Source: Pseudomonas sp. BCA17
GTDB taxonomy: Bacteria > Pseudomonadota > Gammaproteobacteria > Pseudomonadales > Pseudomonadaceae
Length of the DNA: 64,000 nucleotides
NCBI RefSeq assembly: GCF_004519405.1
Contig: NZ_SGWI01000007.1
Location: forward strand, 1 to 64,000
Direction: 5' to 3'
Shown here: piece after piece, positions 61,701 through 64,000 of the stretch
Numbering within the stretch: position 1 is the first letter of the stretch
Layout of the letters: each line of letters starts with the position of its first letter
Made by a program: the position numbers and the translations under genes
The notes under the pieces: model-generated
Databases searched by the model: none
The model's input: the letters and a program-made list of their open reading frames with translations, nothing else
What the model was told of the DNA's origin: nothing

Positions 61701-64000
61701 CGATGGCCAGACCAGCGATACGGCCATGTTCAAGTACTTGATGGACAACGCCATCGGCACCAAGCAAGCGCTCAACCTCTCGGTAGGCGTGAGCCTCACC
61801 GCTGAGCAAGTCGCGGCCCTGACCCACGACATCGTGTGGATGGAAAACGCCACCGTCGCCGGCCAGCAAGTGCTGGTGCCCGTGCTCTACCTGGCCCAGG
61901 CCAACAACCGCCTGGCGCCCAACGGCGCACTCATCACCGGCAGCGACCTGAACCTGGTCAGCGGCGCCGACCTCAATAACGTCGGCACCCTGCGCGCCAC
62001 CAATAACCTGGCTGCCAGCGCCGGGCGCAACATGGTCAACAGCGGCCTCGTTCAAGCCGGCAACCGCCTCGACCTGCTCGCCGGTAACAACCTCACCAAC
62101 CGCGCCGGCGGCATCATCGCCGGGCGCGACGTGAGCATCAGCGCGGTAAATGGCGATGTGCTCAATGAACGCACCGTCACCAGCCACCAAAGCAGCAGCG
62201 GCTATCGCACCGAACGCACCGACTTCGTCGACAACGCCGCCCGCATCGAAGCCGCCAACACCCTGACCCTGCAAGCCGGGCGCGACGTCAACAGCACCGG
62301 CGGCGCCTTCAAAAGCGGCGCCGACATGGGCGTTCAAGCCGGGCGCGATGTAAACCTGGCCACCGCCGAACAGCGCAATGCCAACACCGTCAGCACCTAC
62401 ATGCGCAGCAGCAGCGCAAACCAGTACGGCACCGTGATCGAGGCTGGCCGCGACTTCCAATTGGTGGCTGCGCGGGATATCAGCGCCATCGGTAGCCAAC
62501 TGAATGCCACGCGTGATCTGGCGCTGGCGGCCAAGGGCAATGTGAACCTGGCGTCGGCGGCGAATGAACAGCATTCGGCGTTTAATTCGAAGAAGGTCAC
62601 CAGCCAGGAGGATCATGTACAACAAGTGGGCACCTCGTTGGTGGCCGGTGACAACCTATCCTTGAGTGCGGGCAACGATCTCGTTGTCAGTGCCAGCCGC
62701 GCGAGTGCCGGCAAGGAAGCCTACCTTTACGCCGGCAACGACTTGGCGCTGAACGCCGCGCAGAATAGCGACTACAGCTACTACCGCAAAACAAAGACCA
62801 GCAGCGGGCTGCTGTCCAGCAGCCAGAAAACGCGCATCGACAGCAGTAACCAGATCAGCCAGCAGGGTTCTTCCATTAGCGCTGACACCGTGGTTGTGCG
62901 TGCTGGTCGGGACATCGGCACTACCGCCAGTGACGTTGTTTCCACCAACGCCACCAGCCTAATTGCCGGGCGCAATGTGGTGATTGATGGGGCGACGGAG
63001 ACCTTCGAGCAAAGTCATTCGTCCTCCGTCAAAAAGTCGGGCTTGATGAGCAGCGGCGGCATCGGCGTGACGTTGGGCTCAAGCAGCAACCAGAACACCT
63101 TTACCAGCAGCACCGAAACCACCCGGGCCAGCAACATCGGCAGTGTGCTGGGCAGTGTGGATATTCAGGCTGGCAAGGACCTGACCATTCGCGGTTCTGA
63201 CGTGGTTGCCGGTAAGGACATCAGCCTGGTAGGGCAAAATGTCAGCATCCTGGCTTCCGAGAACAACAACCGTAGCGAGCAGACCTCCAAGAGCAAAACC
63301 AGTGGTTTGACCCTGGCGCTATCTGGCACCGTGGGTAGTGCGGTGGACGCCGCTTACCGGACTGCCAAGCAAGCCAAGAACGAGGACGACAGTCGTCTCT
63401 CGGCGTTGCAAGGTGTTAAGGCGGGTTTGACGGGTGTCCAGGCGTGGCAGGCGGCGCAAAAAGATGGCGGTATGAACAGCGGGAATATTTCGCAGTTTGT
63501 GGGTATCAGCCTCTCCCTGGGTTCGCAGAAATCCGACTCCAAACAGACTCAGGAGCAGACACTCAGCCAGGGTAGCAGCCTGACGGCCGGTAACAACCTC
63601 ACCATCGTGGCAGACGGCAACGGTACGCCCGGAGCCGCAGGTGATATCCATGTTCAAGGCAGCAAGCTGCAGGCCGGCAACGAAATACAGCTGGCGGCGG
63701 AGCGCGATATTCGTTTGGAAGCTGCGGCGAATAATCAAAAACTCGATGGCAAAAACAACAGCAGTGGTGGTGCGATAGGCATCAGCATAGGCGTGGGTTC
63801 CCAAGAAAGTGGCCTGAGCATTTTCGCCAATGCGAACAAGGGCACTGGCAAGGAGAAGGGCACCGGCACCACTTGGACGGAAACGACCCTAGACGCAGGC
63901 AAGCAGGTCAGCCTGGTCAGCGGGCGAGACACCGCCCTGAAGGGCGCGCAGGTCAGCGCAGACAAAATTACCGCCAATGTGGGGCGTGACCTTACGCTGC
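55765..64000 (+). CDS. TpsA: CdiA/FhaB-like filamentous hemagglutinin (truncated by window edge)
   Basis: The frame opens at ATG 55765 and runs without a stop to the right edge (2745 codons). An extended signal (about 1-48) is followed by the TPS haemagglutination-activity domain (about 50-190; NPYGI at 156-160, then TCSGCGF). FHA-1 repeats (about 350-1590) show dozens of LDNxxG/NNQGG units. A non-repeat region with a Cys pair follows (about 1593-1910; GTCIKYVNAGDC). The conserved pre-FHA-2 segment is at about 1915-2010 (FLSSDYMLSKLGFDPDQAQ, LYEQRLIQQAV). FHA-2 haemagglutinin repeats (about 2130 to end) complete what is visible. This order is that of CdiA contact-dependent inhibition proteins. 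The pretoxin motif, toxin and any immunity gene would lie beyond 64000. Confidence 0.93.
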   Translation, partial: MDVRQFAFLARQPSAALKPRDSFFGLPKRGLVLILANALFWQPLLAQAEGIVVSNPATTVGQAGNGVPVVNIATPNGAGLSHNQFKDYNVGPNGVILNNATGAVQNTQLGGYIVGNPNLKGGAANVILNEVNGGSPSQLRGYTEVAGQSAKVIVANPYGITCSGCGFINTPNVTLTTGKPVLDASGQLQRYQVDGGAVTIDGQGLNASNVDRFEIITRSAKINAQINARELTVIAGRNDVDAQSLKTTARADDGSAKPELAIDSSALGGMYAGAIKLVGTEAGVGVKLDGTLAASGGDIQLDANGHLSMAQTAASGAVNVKAASLDAKGPVYAGTTLDVQTQGDLTNRQSLAARDRIALSSGGTLTNGDIIEAGVNTDNTRNATGDVSLRGKAVNNTGTSVIASRTLSVDAQALNNQGGTLSAKQRTQITAATIDNQNKGRILSNAGLTLTADRLQNTQGGLVTGNGALTASVGDLQNQGGEVSSLDTATLTVATLDNVAGLVTAGKTLSLNIGALNNQNGLITSQGNVTLTGNSLDNRQKGLVAGIGGVQLNVVNIDNRNGELSSRAGVQVTGTQLDNSDGGLVIAGSSAGLNVDQLLNGNQGLISSEGPLSVMARTLANNGGTLSSAGPLTLNALGAVNNQGGRVVTDGSLILNSASLDNSQKGTLSARQAAQIGTSDLNNQQGGQITSAEALTLDLNRGQFNNQGGLINAPLLMLNNLKDVNNQGGEISSSQAFTLTADNLDNSGGKLLSNTALTLRIGQALANVKGMIAAASVDAHAASLDNSGGTLTSRGDTLLNVDGRLTNRDQGLLNAGTTLTLNSAELDNQNGSLLGSAIALDFGSATGDLNNTGGLITTAGNLSINHLRDLNNQGGELSSAQTVNLSGRTLNNSNGKLISNNLLVLNADNLVNQNGLMSGWQGLTVSGANLDNRNGGTLSSRYGDLNATLSASLLNIGGGALVSQKALTVSAGELDNSNKGVLSSAAGQNLTVGGLLNNTQGGVIDSGAALNLNAQNLDNSTGSISGGTATTLDLLAALTNTNGKLASGGPLLIRRAAQVNNQGGQIASQGLLTLLTGGLDNRNRGTLAANDHLSVTASGLVQNGNDGLIYSQNADLKLSANRLDNGQGVVQSQTGLTLDVADAIDNQSGKLIAQNGDLNVNAASLDSRGGTLASLKALLQTRIVGVLRNGYDLNNNRQGGVMQGQTLDLQAGAVDNYGGRISAQGGNGLVTTGNFDNRNGGLYAKGLMRVVGHDFDNSGDNDGQIAAHQIDLGLSGALNNRLGIIESESTLKVRAASLDNQTGRLRALGADGSTEFAIGGVFDNRNGVLETANTNLTLDAGSLQNLGGNVLHVGTGTFGIAPANLNDVGGSLVTRGDLTITQDNWTNSSVIQAGQLTVNVNTLGQTSTGQLLGARRFIGSGANWNTQGLIASDGTLDLTLSGALNSSGRISSLGNLNLSAAQATLSDTASIAGGGITTANIAGTLNNRGRITAATDLVLNAGAINNYATLGSGQRLTATTGTLLNDHGLIFSGGDMSLRVDALNNSYADLYSMGNLSVDRDGKGGLASSILNSSSTIQSDGNLSLSANSIKNERAVLTVNDAGVYTASATEGTCIKYVNAGDCHAGGTGRNYVWELVTRDKLEVTAASAGSSITSGGNMTLAGGDLLNSSSSIAAGGNFTARLNNLVNTGIETGETETYRLFTSARTEHPSGWFNAARALTNKYWYQSPGYNPNDLGGLEAAVANFIGIMEIERTQFGKVTKIASDDQRYAAVIQAAGAVDVKAQAGIDNSVVRLGYNYIGAGAKTTTDATGASGAAGYSTRVTLNQQLPPDLAQQQINPLSLPGFTLPSGQGGLFRLSGESASAPANTGPQGWTLGGGTVDRAPVSGPAVPGSGTSADGVVVNRVQGLPDSQFVSNPQKYLIETNPLLTNLSQFLSSDYMLSKLGFDPDQAQKRLGDGLYEQRLIQQAVIARTGQRFIDGQTSDTAMFKYLMDNAIGTKQALNLSVGVSLTAEQVAALTHDIVWMENATVAGQQVLVPVLYLAQANNRLAPNGALITGSDLNLVSGADLNNVGTLRATNNLAASAGRNMVNSGLVQAGNRLDLLAGNNLTNRAGGIIAGRDVSISAVNGDVLNERTVTSHQSSSGYRTERTDFVDNAARIEAANTLTLQAGRDVNSTGGAFKSGADMGVQAGRDVNLATAEQRNANTVSTYMRSSSANQYGTVIEAGRDFQLVAARDISAIGSQLNATRDLALAAKGNVNLASAANEQHSAFNSKKVTSQEDHVQQVGTSLVAGDNLSLSAGNDLVVSASRASAGKEAYLYAGNDLALNAAQNSDYSYYRKTKTSSGLLSSSQKTRIDSSNQISQQGSSISADTVVVRAGRDIGTTASDVVSTNATSLIAGRNVVIDGATETFEQSHSSSVKKSGLMSSGGIGVTLGSSSNQNTFTSSTETTRASNIGSVLGSVDIQAGKDLTIRGSDVVAGKDISLVGQNVSILASENNNRSEQTSKSKTSGLTLALSGTVGSAVDAAYRTAKQAKNEDDSRLSALQGVKAGLTGVQAWQAAQKDGGMNSGNISQFVGISLSLGSQKSDSKQTQEQTLSQGSSLTAGNNLTIVADGNGTPGAAGDIHVQGSKLQAGNEIQLAAERDIRLEAAANNQKLDGKNNSSGGAIGISIGVGSQESGLSIFANANKGTGKEKGTGTTWTETTLDAGKQVSLVSGRDTALKGAQVSADKITANVGRDLTL

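Overview
The window looks like a chromosomal segment of a Pseudomonas of the fluorescens group. The grounds are high GC, a lapA N-terminus beside lapEBC, Pseudomonas-type REP/REPIN repeats, and FecIR-type iron signalling. No rRNA, tRNA, CRISPR array or insertion sequence was seen. The content is dominated by surface adhesion, secretion and export.

Layout. 1-6353: the 5' end of the giant adhesin gene lapA (minus strand, running off the left edge) diverges from its type I secretion genes lapE, lapB and lapC. 6.5-10.2 kb: a TauD-type dioxygenase with an ABC ATPase and permease (no binding protein present), followed by a LysR regulator. 10.4-14.4 kb: an EmrAB-like tripartite drug exporter. 14.5-18.5 kb: a Fur-box-preceded FecI/FecR/TonB-receptor signalling unit. 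18.6-21.4 kb: two coupled secreted proteins of unknown function (DUF3142 and a helical-repeat protein).

21.6-39.2 kb is the most unusual part. It holds two HlyD-type adaptors (one with an N-terminal GAF-like domain) and a polytopic M50 zinc-protease/HlyD fusion. It also holds a GNAT enzyme, a phage-tail-collar (MdpB-like) protein with a DUF6916-like partner, a GT39-like membrane glycosyltransferase, a tyrosylprotein-sulfotransferase-like enzyme, a 2326-residue LEPR-XLL/DUF4347 repeat exoprotein, a TolC-type lipoprotein and an APS kinase. I propose that these make up a secretion and surface-decoration system. It has no ABC ATPase: the M50/HlyD proteins and TolC would export the giant protein, and the glycosyltransferase, sulfotransferase and PAPS-forming kinase would modify it or an associated glycan. 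This is inference from gene order and family identity.

39.2-44.6 kb: a DUF2789 protein, then a MarR-controlled FUSC/DUF1656/HlyD/outer-membrane-factor exporter with overlapping genes and a conspicuous operator. 44.7-46.9 kb: a membrane protein of unknown function and a DUF945 (YdgA-like) protein. 47.2-53.6 kb: a complete pgaABCD operon for poly-N-acetylglucosamine, closed by a REPIN. 53.7-64.0 kb: an AT-rich leader and a two-partner secretion pair, TpsB (FhaC-like) and a CdiA/FhaB-like TpsA whose C-terminus lies beyond the right edge.

The window therefore encodes four separate surface-attachment systems (LapA, the LEPR-XLL protein, PNAG, TpsA) plus two operon-encoded tripartite efflux pumps. 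Start codons were chosen by Shine-Dalgarno spacing, overlap with the upstream gene and family N-termini; several are GTG or TTG.
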